In this document: positions 18,077 through 26,138 of the stretch, in pieces
How the letters are laid out: each line of letters begins with the position of its first letter
Numbering within the stretch: the stretch's first letter is position 1
Assembly: GCA_019638515.1 (NCBI GenBank)
Contig: JAHBTS010000007.1
Coordinates: forward strand, 1-64,000
Source: Chitinophagales bacterium
Lineage (GTDB): Bacteria; Bacteroidota; Bacteroidia; Chitinophagales; LD1
Length of the DNA stretch: 64,000 nucleotides
Direction of reading: 5' to 3'
Notes under the pieces: generated by a model
Databases searched by the model: none
What the model saw: the letters and a program-made list of their open reading frames with translations, nothing else
What the model was told of the DNA's origin: nothing
Made by a program: the position numbers and the translations under genes

Positions 18077-18208
18077 TTAGGCACGAACTTCTTTAACGCT
18101 GCTTTCTGCTTTAGTGTATGTTGGGCAAGTTTGGCGATGGCAGGAACTTATGCCTATAATTCCGGCAATAGAAACAACTGCAATAATTGATTTCATTAAT
18201 TTGTTCAT
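18077..18208 (-). CDS. 43-residue small lipoprotein
   Basis: A 43-codon frame starting at ATG 18208: MNKLMKSIIAVVSIAGII, then GISSCHRQTCPTYTK, ending in KEVRA and TAA. The hydrophobic segment followed by ISSC is a good lipobox (Cys 23), and the mature part is only about 20 residues, with a second Cys. It lies 5 nt upstream of ytxJ on the same strand and is probably the first gene of the ytxJ-bamD-rpoZ-coaC transcript. Similar miniature lipoproteins are often missed in annotation. Function unknown. Confidence 0.65.
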   Translation of the reverse strand: MNKLMKSIIAVVSIAGIIGISSCHRQTCPTYTKAESSVKEVRA

Positions 18209-18329
18209 GGCGCAAGTTTAAAAAATGAACGCGAAAATACCTTAAAAATTGTTTTTATTGTTAGCAACATACCGCTGTGTATTCTTTTTGTCAAGTTTTG
18301 GGAAATAGAAATTGTATTATTGAACTGCC

Positions 18330-20561
18330 ATGCTTTCTCCAACGCGCACTCCTGCTCAAATTGCAGAACACTTTATTCATTTTACCTCTAAAAACATTTT
18401 TTTAACCGGTAAAGCGGGAACGGGCAAAACCACTTTGCTCAAAAAGATAATAGAAACCTCACATAAAAAAACAATTGTGGCAGCACCCACCGGTATTGCC
18501 GCACTCAATGCCGGAGGAGTAACGCTACACTCACAATTTCAGCTACCGTTGGGAGGTTTTCTACCCACACATGGAAGTTTTATTGCCGATGGTGCTGTAA
18601 AGTTTGAAACCAAAGCCACTTTAGGTAGGCATTTGCAAATGAATGGACGCAAGCGCCAAACCATACGCGAAGCCGAGTTACTTATTATAGACGAAGTGAG
18701 CATGTTGCGTGCCGACCTGCTCGATGCAATTGATTTTGTATTACAACATATACGCAGAAAAAACCAACCTTTTGGTGGCTTACAAGTTTTGTTTATTGGC
18801 GACTTGCTTCAGCTTCCTCCGGTAATAAAAAAAGAAGAATGGAAGCTATTGCAAGCATACTACCACAGCCCGTTTTTCTTTGCCGCACAAGTATTACAGC
18901 AGCATCCGCCCGTGTATATTGAATTAGATAAAATTTATCGCCAGCAAGATGAAAAATTCACCGCCATACTCAACCGAATACGCTACAACGAAATAGAACC
19001 ATACGATGCTGAAGAGCTAAACCGCTACTATATTCCCAATTTTAAACCTAAGCCCGAAGATGGTTTTATCACTTTAACCACGCACAACCGCATTGCCGAT
19101 GAAATAAACCAGCGCGAACTTCACAACATTCCCTCCCACCCTTCTACCTTTCATGCCATTATAGAAAACGATTTTCCCGAAAATATTTTCCCCTGCGAAA
19201 CTGCGCTTGTACTCAAAAAAGATGCGCAAGTAATGTTTATTAAAAACGACTATTCGGGCGAAGGCAAATTTTTTAATGGCAAAATTGGCACGGTTAAGTC
19301 AATTGAAAACGACACCATTATTGTTGAAACCGATTCGCATGCACATATTGAAGTTGAACGCCATACTTGGCAAAACATTCGCTATTCGGTAGATGAAAAC
19401 TCTCGCGAAATTAAAGAAGAAGTTTTAGGCTCATTTTCGCAATATCCATTGCGCTTGGCTTGGGCAATTACCATACACAAAAGCCAAGGTTTAACATTCG
19501 ACAAGGCAATTATTGATGTGCGCAACATCTTTGCCTCTGGGCAAACTTATGTAGCGCTATCGCGTTTGCGCAGTTTAAACGGATTAGTTTTATCTACTCC
19601 ATTTTCTGTACGTGGCATTGCAAACGACACATCGGTATTGCACTACGAAAACTCCCAAGAAGAACAAGGCAACTTAACACAGCACTTGCTCCATGCTTCT
19701 ATGGAATATCTACAAATTTCTGTAAAAGACAGTTACGATTTTTCGCAACTCCAGCGCGATTGGCTAATGCATCTTGCATCTTACAACAAACTCGAAAACC
19801 TTTCTGAAAAACAAAAGCACTTAGAATGGGCACAAGAACAATTAGAAAGCCTAAAAAGTATTGCCCAAACTGCCGAAAAGTTTTCTAATCAACTTCAATA
19901 CATTTTTGCACAGAAAACAATAGATAAGCCTTTTATTATTGAAAGATTACAGGCTGCCAAAAACTATTTTACCGAACCTTTAAAGAAAATTGATGCGGCA
20001 GTTTTCCTGCATAAACGCAAAATGCAATTGGCAAAAAACACCAAAGCCTACGCAGAAGAATTAGAAGAATTAGATGCCCAACTTTTAAACAAACTAAGGC
20101 AAATTCATAAATGCGAAACCATTGCACTCACTATACTACAAGAACAGTCTTCCATAAAAAAAGAGTGGATAAACAGTTTCGATACTTCGTGGCGAACAGC
20201 CCTAGCAAACATTAAAATTGAAGCACCCGAAAAGCCCGAAAAGAAGAAAAAGGAAAAAGGCGAAACCTACCGTGTTACACTGGCAATGTACCAAGAAGGA
20301 AAAAGCCTAGAAACCATTGCACACGAAAGAAACCTAAGCAAAAGCACTATTGAATCGCACTTTGTAAAACTAATCCAACAAGGAGAAGTACCCATACTTA
20401 AAATAATGACCTACGAACGTTGGATCGAAATAAAAAATAGTATAGAAGAATACCCAAAACTATCGCTCACAGAACTAAAAAACCTTTTTGAAGAGCAGTT
20501 CTCTTTCGGAGAATTAAAAATGGTAAAAGCAAGCCTGCAAACCGACATTGATATATATTAG
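18330..20561 (+). CDS. Pif1/RecD-like DNA helicase with C-terminal HTH domain
   Basis: 743 residues. Superfamily 1B helicase motifs are in order: Walker A GKAGTGKT at 27-34, APTGIAALNAGG (motif Ia) at about 52-63, Walker B DEVSM at 121-125, GDLLQLPPV (motif III) at about 157-165, and WAITIHKSQGLTFDKA plus VALSRLRSL in the C-terminal helicase core (about 375-420). A coiled-coil region follows (about 480-620). The last 100 residues contain a helix-turn-helix of the HTH_40 type (KSLETIAHERNLSKSTIESH). This is the common Bacteroidota Pif1-like helicase, with a likely role in resolving DNA structures. Its last codons are part of the direct repeat that bounds the 21.8-kb island. Confidence 0.92.
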   Translation: MLSPTRTPAQIAEHFIHFTSKNIFLTGKAGTGKTTLLKKIIETSHKKTIVAAPTGIAALNAGGVTLHSQFQLPLGGFLPTHGSFIADGAVKFETKATLGRHLQMNGRKRQTIREAELLIIDEVSMLRADLLDAIDFVLQHIRRKNQPFGGLQVLFIGDLLQLPPVIKKEEWKLLQAYYHSPFFFAAQVLQQHPPVYIELDKIYRQQDEKFTAILNRIRYNEIEPYDAEELNRYYIPNFKPKPEDGFITLTTHNRIADEINQRELHNIPSHPSTFHAIIENDFPENIFPCETALVLKKDAQVMFIKNDYSGEGKFFNGKIGTVKSIENDTIIVETDSHAHIEVERHTWQNIRYSVDENSREIKEEVLGSFSQYPLRLAWAITIHKSQGLTFDKAIIDVRNIFASGQTYVALSRLRSLNGLVLSTPFSVRGIANDTSVLHYENSQEEQGNLTQHLLHASMEYLQISVKDSYDFSQLQRDWLMHLASYNKLENLSEKQKHLEWAQEQLESLKSIAQTAEKFSNQLQYIFAQKTIDKPFIIERLQAAKNYFTEPLKKIDAAVFLHKRKMQLAKNTKAYAEELEELDAQLLNKLRQIHKCETIALTILQEQSSIKKEWINSFDTSWRTALANIKIEAPEKPEKKKKEKGETYRVTLAMYQEGKSLETIAHERNLSKSTIESHFVKLIQQGEVPILKIMTYERWIEIKNSIEEYPKLSLTELKNLFEEQFSFGELKMVKASLQTDIDIY

Positions 20562-20604
20562 AGCAACTGCCTTTTTCGCCTTCCCATTTAGCGCTTGATT
20601 CTTG
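20509..20604 (+). repeat. left 96-bp direct repeat (attL-like)
   Basis: Covers the last 17 helicase codons with the TAG stop (20559-20561) and 43 bp beyond. It is 95/96 identical to 42373-42468; the only difference is A at 20555 versus C at 42419, a silent change in the penultimate-region Ile codon (ATA/ATC). The match stops abruptly at both ends. Confidence 0.9.
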
Positions 20605-20611
20605 ATCTCTC

Positions 20612-20698
20612 TATTTGCACCTGTTTTATTCAAATTTAAAACACGAATAATCGTAAACCTATTTTATGAAAAGATAGCCGATTTATTTAGTGCAAATA
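20612..20698. repeat. inverted repeat just inside the left island boundary
   Basis: TATTTGCAC at 20612-20620 and its reverse complement GTGCAAATA at 20690-20698 are separated by 69 bp. They lie just inside the left direct repeat, where recombinase arm sites are found in integrative elements. This could also be chance in AT-rich DNA. Confidence 0.3.
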
Positions 20699-20715
20699 AT
20701 AAATCTATGAATAAT

Positions 20716-20796
20716 TTAAGCTACGGTAAACGAACCTGTTTGAAACACCGTACCTGAAAGGTTCTTCACTTCAAAAAGATGTGTTTTTGTTTTCAT
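20716..20796 (-). other. possible 26-residue small ORF
   Basis: ATG at 20796 opens a 26-codon frame (starts MKTKTHLFEVKNLSG, ends GSFTVA) ending in TAA at 20716. It lies 27 nt downstream of the stop of the minus-strand lipoprotein gene and could be read from the same transcript. No signal sequence, no known family. It may be a remnant of a larger gene cut at the island edge, or chance. Confidence 0.2.
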
Positions 20797-20823
20797 TGCT
20801 GATTATTTTTGAATTAGGTTTTG

Positions 20824-22263
20824 TTATTTCAAACTGATATTTTTGGTGATGGGAGCATCCCAATCGGGGTCGTTTACCGTTACATTGGCAGAGAAGGTGT
20901 TATCAGCATTTACCTTACCGTTTGAAAGATTGAAAGCAATACCTAAGTAGGTAATGTTGCCAGAGTAAGTGCCACCTGAATTGGTAAGCGGTAAGTTTAC
21001 ATCAAAAGCATCAGCCCATGTCCAGCAGGAATCGCCTTTTTGGGACCATTCGCCTTTTATATTTATGCTTGATTGACTTGTTGATGCAGCACATGCAATT
21101 GAAGCCCCCACTAATACATTACTATAGCTTAAAGAGCATCCGCCATTGAAACTTGTAGTGACGGCAAAGGCTGAGTAAGTGTCGCTATAAAAACTTGTTT
21201 TGGTTTTAATCCCGGGGGCTGTAACATTGCCATTGGTATACACGGCAACATTTGCACTAGCATCTTCACAACTTACCTTATAGTTGCCGGGGCGGGATGA
21301 AACCCGTATGCTGTAATATCCATTGGTATTTGTAAAAGTTGAGTAGCGTAGTATGTCGCTGCTAAAAACTACTTTTCTGTTCTTGGCGGGCTTATCGTTG
21401 CAATCCACAACTTGCCCGGTAATTACACAGGCACTGGCAAAAACATCACAATTAATAAATCTGCTGATGAAATCCAAGGTTACTTCAGAGCTTCCCACTG
21501 TAATTCCTCCGCTGTAATTCCACTGCCCTGAGATTTCGTTAAAAGTCCATGCGCGTGATGATGAAGAAAGCGATGAGGCTACTTGTGGAGATAGCTGAAT
21601 AGCAACTCTGGCATTCCCCGGATTGGGTGTCAGTATATTACCGTTATTGTCAATAAAATCAATGGCTGCAAAACCTTGTGTTTCCATAATGCCCGGGTTG
21701 CCGCTGGTGTCTAATGCCGAGAAATCGCCTCCGGGCATTAATTCGTCTATAGAGGGATCATCTGCTTGAATATAACGGGCGCGTACGGTTACGCTACCTG
21801 AATATGCGCTTCCCGATTCCGTTACAAATCCTTTGTTGCCAACGGATATTGAAAAAGTTCCAAAGGAGGCATTGCCGCCTGTGGCTGCGTTTCCGATAGG
21901 AGTTTCAGAGCCATCATAATTTATCAGCTTAATTACTGTGTAATCGGAAGCGTCTTTACTTTTGGTTACATTGCGGTAGCCGGGAAAATAATCTGGCGCA
22001 GTAGCTTTAATCAGCACTACGTCTGTATTGGCAACTGGGTTTTTCAGTTCGAATTTTCCATAGACATCGGTAACCACAGTTTGGCTCCCTGCTGAAACTT
22101 TGGCTCCTTTAACGGGTAAATTCCCTTCGTTCACCACCATTCCGTAAACAGAGCCGGATGTGGGCGTACCTTTGTTGCTGTTGTTTTCTTTTTTGCATGC
22201 TGTTATACAACTTAGTGTAAGTGTCAGCGCAATAAATGTTGCGATAGCAACTTGCCTTTTCAT
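20824..22263 (-). CDS. lipoprotein with carboxypeptidase-regulatory-like domains
   Basis: 479 residues. The lipoprotein signal ends in SCITACKKE (lipid Cys at about 23). A CarboxypepD_reg-like beta-sandwich at about 36-110 (SVYGMVVNEGNLPVKGAKV, VTDVYGKFEL) is followed by a middle domain with a beta-rich pattern (about 120-275). A second sandwich at about 280-345 (ITGQVVDCNDKPAKNRKVVF, TNTNGYYSIRV) precedes a C-terminal domain. All parts are predicted extracellular. It is likely a surface or periplasmic lipoprotein, function unknown. The island's 36-bp element lies 17 nt upstream of the ATG. It is the leftmost gene of the island. Confidence 0.85.
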   Translation of the reverse strand: MKRQVAIATFIALTLTLSCITACKKENNSNKGTPTSGSVYGMVVNEGNLPVKGAKVSAGSQTVVTDVYGKFELKNPVANTDVVLIKATAPDYFPGYRNVTKSKDASDYTVIKLINYDGSETPIGNAATGGNASFGTFSISVGNKGFVTESGSAYSGSVTVRARYIQADDPSIDELMPGGDFSALDTSGNPGIMETQGFAAIDFIDNNGNILTPNPGNARVAIQLSPQVASSLSSSSRAWTFNEISGQWNYSGGITVGSSEVTLDFISRFINCDVFASACVITGQVVDCNDKPAKNRKVVFSSDILRYSTFTNTNGYYSIRVSSRPGNYKVSCEDASANVAVYTNGNVTAPGIKTKTSFYSDTYSAFAVTTSFNGGCSLSYSNVLVGASIACAASTSQSSINIKGEWSQKGDSCWTWADAFDVNLPLTNSGGTYSGNITYLGIAFNLSNGKVNADNTFSANVTVNDPDWDAPITKNISLK

Positions 22264-22280
22264 AATAGATAGTTTGTTTT

Positions 22281-22316
22281 TGCCTACTCTATAGTCCCCT
22301 TTTCGGCTGCCTGGGT
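22281..22316 (-). promoter_or_regulatory. island upstream element, copy 1
   Basis: On the minus strand it reads GCAGCCGAAAAGGGGA followed by CTATAGAGTAGGCA, preceded by CCCAG. It ends 17 nt before the ATG of the 479-residue lipoprotein. The same sequence precedes seven transcription units of the island at nearly constant spacing, and a diverged copy precedes an eighth. It is therefore probably a promoter/operator or an untranslated-leader control site. A CCCC...GGGG pairing is possible in some copies but not all, so a conserved hairpin is not supported. Confidence 0.75.
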
Positions 22317-22322
22317 TGGTTT

Positions 22323-24440
22323 TTATTCTTTAATAAATTTCTGTTTGTTCAGGAAATACATGCCTGATGGCAAATTATTTATGGGTATAATTTCCGTTTC
22401 TGATTTTGCTTTGGCAGAGTACACCACTTCGCCCAAAAGGTTGGCAATGATTATTGGCGTACCTTGTGCAATACCGGAGATGTGAATACTGCCGGAGGCG
22501 GGATTGGGAACAATCAATACTTTATTATCTGTAAGATTTTTATTTACAGATAACACCGGATTACCTATAATAAAAACACTGTCGCTTTTTGGATTGAGGA
22601 TAATGGTGTTTCCCATATTATCTGCCTGCCTGTTTTTTGTAATGATTGCCAACCCGTCAGTATGGCTCGTGATATGGATGCTGTCTACTGCAACAGCAGT
22701 TATGGTGGCAATTTTCCCAAAGCCAGAACTAGGAAACGAAGTTGTTTTGCCAATGCCCAAGTAAACTTTTGCGGAGCTGCTATCAACTTTAGACAATGTA
22801 ACAAGCTTTGAAAGCGTGTCTAACCAATTTTCTTCAAAACTGACTTGTAAAGAGCTGGGACTAACAACGGCAGGGTCTAACTGAATGTCAGCAGCAAAGA
22901 CATAAGCGTCCGGTATGGTTTTCAGGCTGTCGCCCGTCCATACCTCAATGGTGATGGTATCGGAGGGGTAGATGGTATCGTTCAGAATTTTGCAATAGAT
23001 GAACGGAGCGTTTCTTGAAGCTTCATTACCATCGGTTTTATTGTGTGTTAAACTCCAGTTTTGATTGATTGCGTCCACATCGGTATTGTCAATAATCCCG
23101 TTGCCGTTGGTATCGCTAAATTTGTAATTGACCAGATTTTGATAAGATGCGTTCCAGTTTGGGGCTGCCTGTGCTTGCCACTGTATAGAGGCTGTGGGTC
23201 TTGCCGCGCCTTGCTTTCCATAGCCTACGCTTATAGGCAGCAGGTCGAAATTATCTACAACACCATTGTTGTCGGCATCTCCGGGCCAAACACAACCTAC
23301 ACAACCTTGATACCGCATGGCGGTAACTTTACGCCCGTTGGCATTATCGGCATAGGCAATAACCGGTGTACCTGTATTATCTATTGCTATTGTGAGAGAT
23401 GAAGCAGCAAAATCTCCATTCCAGCCTACCCATCTGTCAGAAATACCTGTATCGCCTGCCGGAATCCAATTTACGCCATCAAAGAAAAAAACCGAAGCGC
23501 GGTGGTCGAAAGTATTATTATCCTGAACGACAATATGGGGAACTTCATTAGCATCTGTTGCCAACGATGGATAGAAACACATATTAGCCCCGTCAAAGTA
23601 ATCGCCTATTCTTGTCCAGCCTGGATTATCAAAGCGATATATTTTAGGATCGGATCCTCCTGTTTGATCTCCGTAGCATAAAAAAATTTTGTTGTTGGAA
23701 CTAAGGTGAAGCGAGTAATAGCTGGGATTAGAAGTGGAAAAAGTTTGAGAGCCGGCATAAATCCAGTTATTATTACTGAGCGTTTTTACCCGCACAACAT
23801 TACTTGGCGAACCTTCTTTGAGCGCAAGAAAAGGTTGATCATTTTGATCAACAACCAGCGAGAGCCAAGTAGATATAAAGGTGGAGGAGGCCACAGTATT
23901 GCCTAACAGCACCCAATCGGTACCATTAAAATACTTAACGGTAGCTTTCAGGTTGTTATTAAAATCGGCATAAGCAACAATTGGTGTTCCTGTATTCATA
24001 ACAGCTATGCAGGGCCAGTGTGCATTGCTTTCGCTTATTCCAAAAATAGAATCGCCAACAAATACCCACCTGTTGCCAGTGAACTTGCGTACCACACCTT
24101 TTCCATCGACAGGTGCAGAATAGAAAATCCAGGGAGTTTCGGAATTATCTATAGTAAATGCTATCCTTCCGGGAGTGGTGTTGCCAAAAGGTATGCTTCC
24201 TACCTGTGTCCATTGACCTGCTGTAAATTTCATTACCTGTATAGCGCAAGAACCTCCTGCCGTGCTATCGTGGAAAGCAACATATAATACTCCGGCAGGG
24301 CTTTTTTTGAGTATAACTTGTGCATACGCTTTGCCAGAGCTGAACGCTTTTGTACCCAATACCGACCATTGGGCTGTTAGCTGCTGCACAACTGCCATGA
24401 ATACAACCAACATAAAAAATGCATGTATTCTGTTTCTCAT
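22323..24440 (-). CDS. T9SS-secreted protein with propeller and dockerin-like module
   Basis: 705 residues with a signal peptide (about 1-24, QQLTAQ). Residues 25-380 form a beta-propeller-like region of repeated units with W and G (for example WTQVGSIPFGN, WVFVGDSIFG, WVLLGNTVAS, WIYAGSQTF). A module at about 385-480 has two calcium-loop-like motifs, GDADNNGVVDNFD and DTNGNGIIDNTD, like dockerin type I. A cohesin-like segment follows, and the last 80 residues are a type A T9SS sorting domain (VPNPASGSIHISG, LPSGMYFL). Likely surface-attached or released. It starts 3 nt after the DUF1573 gene and is third in the operon that begins at 26080. Confidence 0.85.
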   Translation of the reverse strand: MRNRIHAFFMLVVFMAVVQQLTAQWSVLGTKAFSSGKAYAQVILKKSPAGVLYVAFHDSTAGGSCAIQVMKFTAGQWTQVGSIPFGNTTPGRIAFTIDNSETPWIFYSAPVDGKGVVRKFTGNRWVFVGDSIFGISESNAHWPCIAVMNTGTPIVAYADFNNNLKATVKYFNGTDWVLLGNTVASSTFISTWLSLVVDQNDQPFLALKEGSPSNVVRVKTLSNNNWIYAGSQTFSTSNPSYYSLHLSSNNKIFLCYGDQTGGSDPKIYRFDNPGWTRIGDYFDGANMCFYPSLATDANEVPHIVVQDNNTFDHRASVFFFDGVNWIPAGDTGISDRWVGWNGDFAASSLTIAIDNTGTPVIAYADNANGRKVTAMRYQGCVGCVWPGDADNNGVVDNFDLLPISVGYGKQGAARPTASIQWQAQAAPNWNASYQNLVNYKFSDTNGNGIIDNTDVDAINQNWSLTHNKTDGNEASRNAPFIYCKILNDTIYPSDTITIEVWTGDSLKTIPDAYVFAADIQLDPAVVSPSSLQVSFEENWLDTLSKLVTLSKVDSSSAKVYLGIGKTTSFPSSGFGKIATITAVAVDSIHITSHTDGLAIITKNRQADNMGNTIILNPKSDSVFIIGNPVLSVNKNLTDNKVLIVPNPASGSIHISGIAQGTPIIIANLLGEVVYSAKAKSETEIIPINNLPSGMYFLNKQKFIKE

Positions 24441-24443
24441 ATT

Positions 24444-24923
24444 TTAATTGCTCTTTACAATAGTTGCCTTTACAGTGAGTATGGTGGTTTTGGGTTCTGT
24501 ATTGGCAGTGATGGTTACAATTTTGCTCTGCTCACCACTTTTGCCGTTGGGGTCAAAAGCCACTTCAATTTTACCCGACTCGCCCGGGGCGATAGGTTCT
24601 TTGGGCCAGGTGGGTACGGTGCAGCCGCAACTGCCTTCTGCGCCAAGTATCATCAACGGCTCTTTGCCTGAGTTGGTAAACTCAAACGTGGTGTATTGCT
24701 TTTTATCGTCTTTTATTATACCAAAGTCGTGTGTGGTTTTGCTAAACTGAACGGCTGTGGGCGGTAAGTCGGGTATAGAGTTGATGGGTGCAACGCCCTC
24801 TGCCGGTGGGGGTGTTGCACTTGTTGTAATTGCATTGGGCTGTGAAAATTGCTTTACCTGAATGTATGTTTGAATACAAAGGCAAACAGAAATAATGAAA
24901 AGAAATAAATTGGTTAAACGCAT
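24444..24923 (-). CDS. DUF1573 domain protein
   Basis: 159 residues from ATG 24923. This start is chosen because it gives a proper signal anchor, MRLTNLFLFIISVCLCIQ, and avoids overlap with the upstream gene; a longer frame to 24956 exists. After a Pro-rich linker (PPPAEGVAPINSIPDLPP), residues 60-155 form the DUF1573 Ig-like fold, with FSKTTHDFGIIKDD, FEFTNSGKEPLMI and the conserved GSCGCTVP. It is probably a periplasmic or surface protein anchored by its N-terminal helix. It lies 11 nt after the Cys-rich protein gene. Confidence 0.9.
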   Translation of the reverse strand: MRLTNLFLFIISVCLCIQTYIQVKQFSQPNAITTSATPPPAEGVAPINSIPDLPPTAVQFSKTTHDFGIIKDDKKQYTTFEFTNSGKEPLMILGAEGSCGCTVPTWPKEPIAPGESGKIEVAFDPNGKSGEQSKIVTITANTEPKTTILTVKATIVKSN

Positions 24924-24934
24924 GGAATAAATTT

Positions 24935-26080
24935 TTAAGGGTTTGGAAATGGGCAAGTGCTATTGCAGGGTCGTAAGTAGTATTTTACACTGCCCGTGCT
25001 TTTACATGACCAGTAAGACATGGTGCCACCTGAACTTTTACACCACTCTAATCCACAATCCCAAGTGCCACCCACTTTTTGAATACAAATTCTGATGTCC
25101 ATTTGTTGGTTGGAGCCATTTCTGACTTTTACGCTTACATCATTGGTATTTCCACAATAAGCAGTAGTGTATTTATTTTCAACAACTTGCCCATACGAGT
25201 TCCATGTAGCCCAATCTGAGCTGCTGCATCCCCCACCGCTGCTGCCCGATGAAGTACCCTTGTAAACCGTGCCGCTGCATCCGCTTGCGGCATCGGCACA
25301 GGTAGCAAAGCATGAATTTTTTGATGAACAATAATAAGGGGATGAAGACGGGCAACATTTGCCACTGCTCACCAATACACTACCCGAAGAACAACTGCCC
25401 GAACCCGTATAATTAGTAGAACTGCAAGTGCCGCCACCGCCTGAGGTATTTATATAATAAACCGAGCCTCCGGCAGATTTTGCTGCAGAGCAAGTTTGAT
25501 AGCAACTATTAGCACCTGTGCTGTAATAAGGATAGGACGATGAGCAGCATTTACCTGTATAAACAGGATACCAACCGCTGGAGCAACTGCCGGTACCTGA
25601 CCATGTGGTGTAGTTACATGTGCCGCCTCCTCCGCAAGCACTCTGGCAGGCTGATTGGGTTGAATATTGCGCTCCGCTGCTTACATAAGTGCAACTACTG
25701 CCATTGCAATTGTAACCTGCGCTACCGCCACCACCACCTGTGCTGCTTAATCCTTTTGTTACCGTTCCGCCAGTGCATGCATTTGATGCTGATTTACAAC
25801 TTGAATAGCATTTGTTTGTTGCTGAACAGAAATATGGATAGTCGGAGGGGCAGCAGGAACCTGGCCCCACTATTACGCCATTTGTGCAGGAACCAGACCC
25901 CTGATAAAGATAATCCACACAATTATAGCAACTGAAATCGCAGGAGCCGTCATCCTTAGTTGCATCTGTATTGTAATTGCAGGCATCATAGTCGGTACAA
26001 CCCTTTTTATCGCAACCATTAATGCTAATGAGCAATAGCAATGCTACTGCCAGTACTAACGTTTTGTTTAGATTTTTCAT
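24935..26080 (-). CDS. Cys-rich repeat lipoprotein
   Basis: 381 residues, with a lipoprotein signal ending in ISINGCDKK (Cys 23). Directly after it is the motif GCTDYDACNYN-ATKDDGSC, a short Cys-containing repeat known from secreted Bacteroidota proteins. The main part holds at least three related Cys-rich units of about 75-90 residues, each with the core CC-x-S-x-x-PY and a following Cx3C pair (CCPSDYPYFC, CCSSSYPYYS, CCPSSSPYYC). They are separated by Gly/Ser-rich linkers. The last about 90 residues (VSVKVRNGSNQQMDIRIC onward) look like a small beta domain. It is the first gene of a three-gene operon, with the 36-bp element 16 nt upstream of its ATG. Function unknown. Confidence 0.8.
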   Translation of the reverse strand: MKNLNKTLVLAVALLLLISINGCDKKGCTDYDACNYNTDATKDDGSCDFSCYNCVDYLYQGSGSCTNGVIVGPGSCCPSDYPYFCSATNKCYSSCKSASNACTGGTVTKGLSSTGGGGGSAGYNCNGSSCTYVSSGAQYSTQSACQSACGGGGTCNYTTWSGTGSCSSGWYPVYTGKCCSSSYPYYSTGANSCYQTCSAAKSAGGSVYYINTSGGGGTCSSTNYTGSGSCSSGSVLVSSGKCCPSSSPYYCSSKNSCFATCADAASGCSGTVYKGTSSGSSGGGCSSSDWATWNSYGQVVENKYTTAYCGNTNDVSVKVRNGSNQQMDIRICIQKVGGTWDCGLEWCKSSGGTMSYWSCKSTGSVKYYLRPCNSTCPFPNP

Positions 26081-26096
26081 GCGCTTATCCTTTTTT

Positions 26097-26132
26097 TGCC
26101 TACTCTATAATCCCCTTTTCGGCTGCCGGGGT
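26097..26132 (-). promoter_or_regulatory. island upstream element, copy 2
   Basis: Core GCAGCCGAAAAGGGGA plus TTATAGAGTAGGCA on the minus strand, preceded by CCCCG. It lies 16 nt upstream of the Cys-rich lipoprotein gene and should serve the three-gene operon down to 22323. Confidence 0.75.
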
Positions 26133-26138
26133 TTACAA

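Noticed and set aside
22281-22316. Riboswitch or conserved hairpin in the element
   Set aside because: The CCCC/GGGG pairing is lost in several copies without compensating changes; primary sequence is kept better than pairing.
25540-25935. 131-residue plus-strand Cys/His-rich frame
   Set aside because: Antisense to the Cys-rich lipoprotein; its composition is a by-product of the repeated Cys and Gly codons on the other strand.
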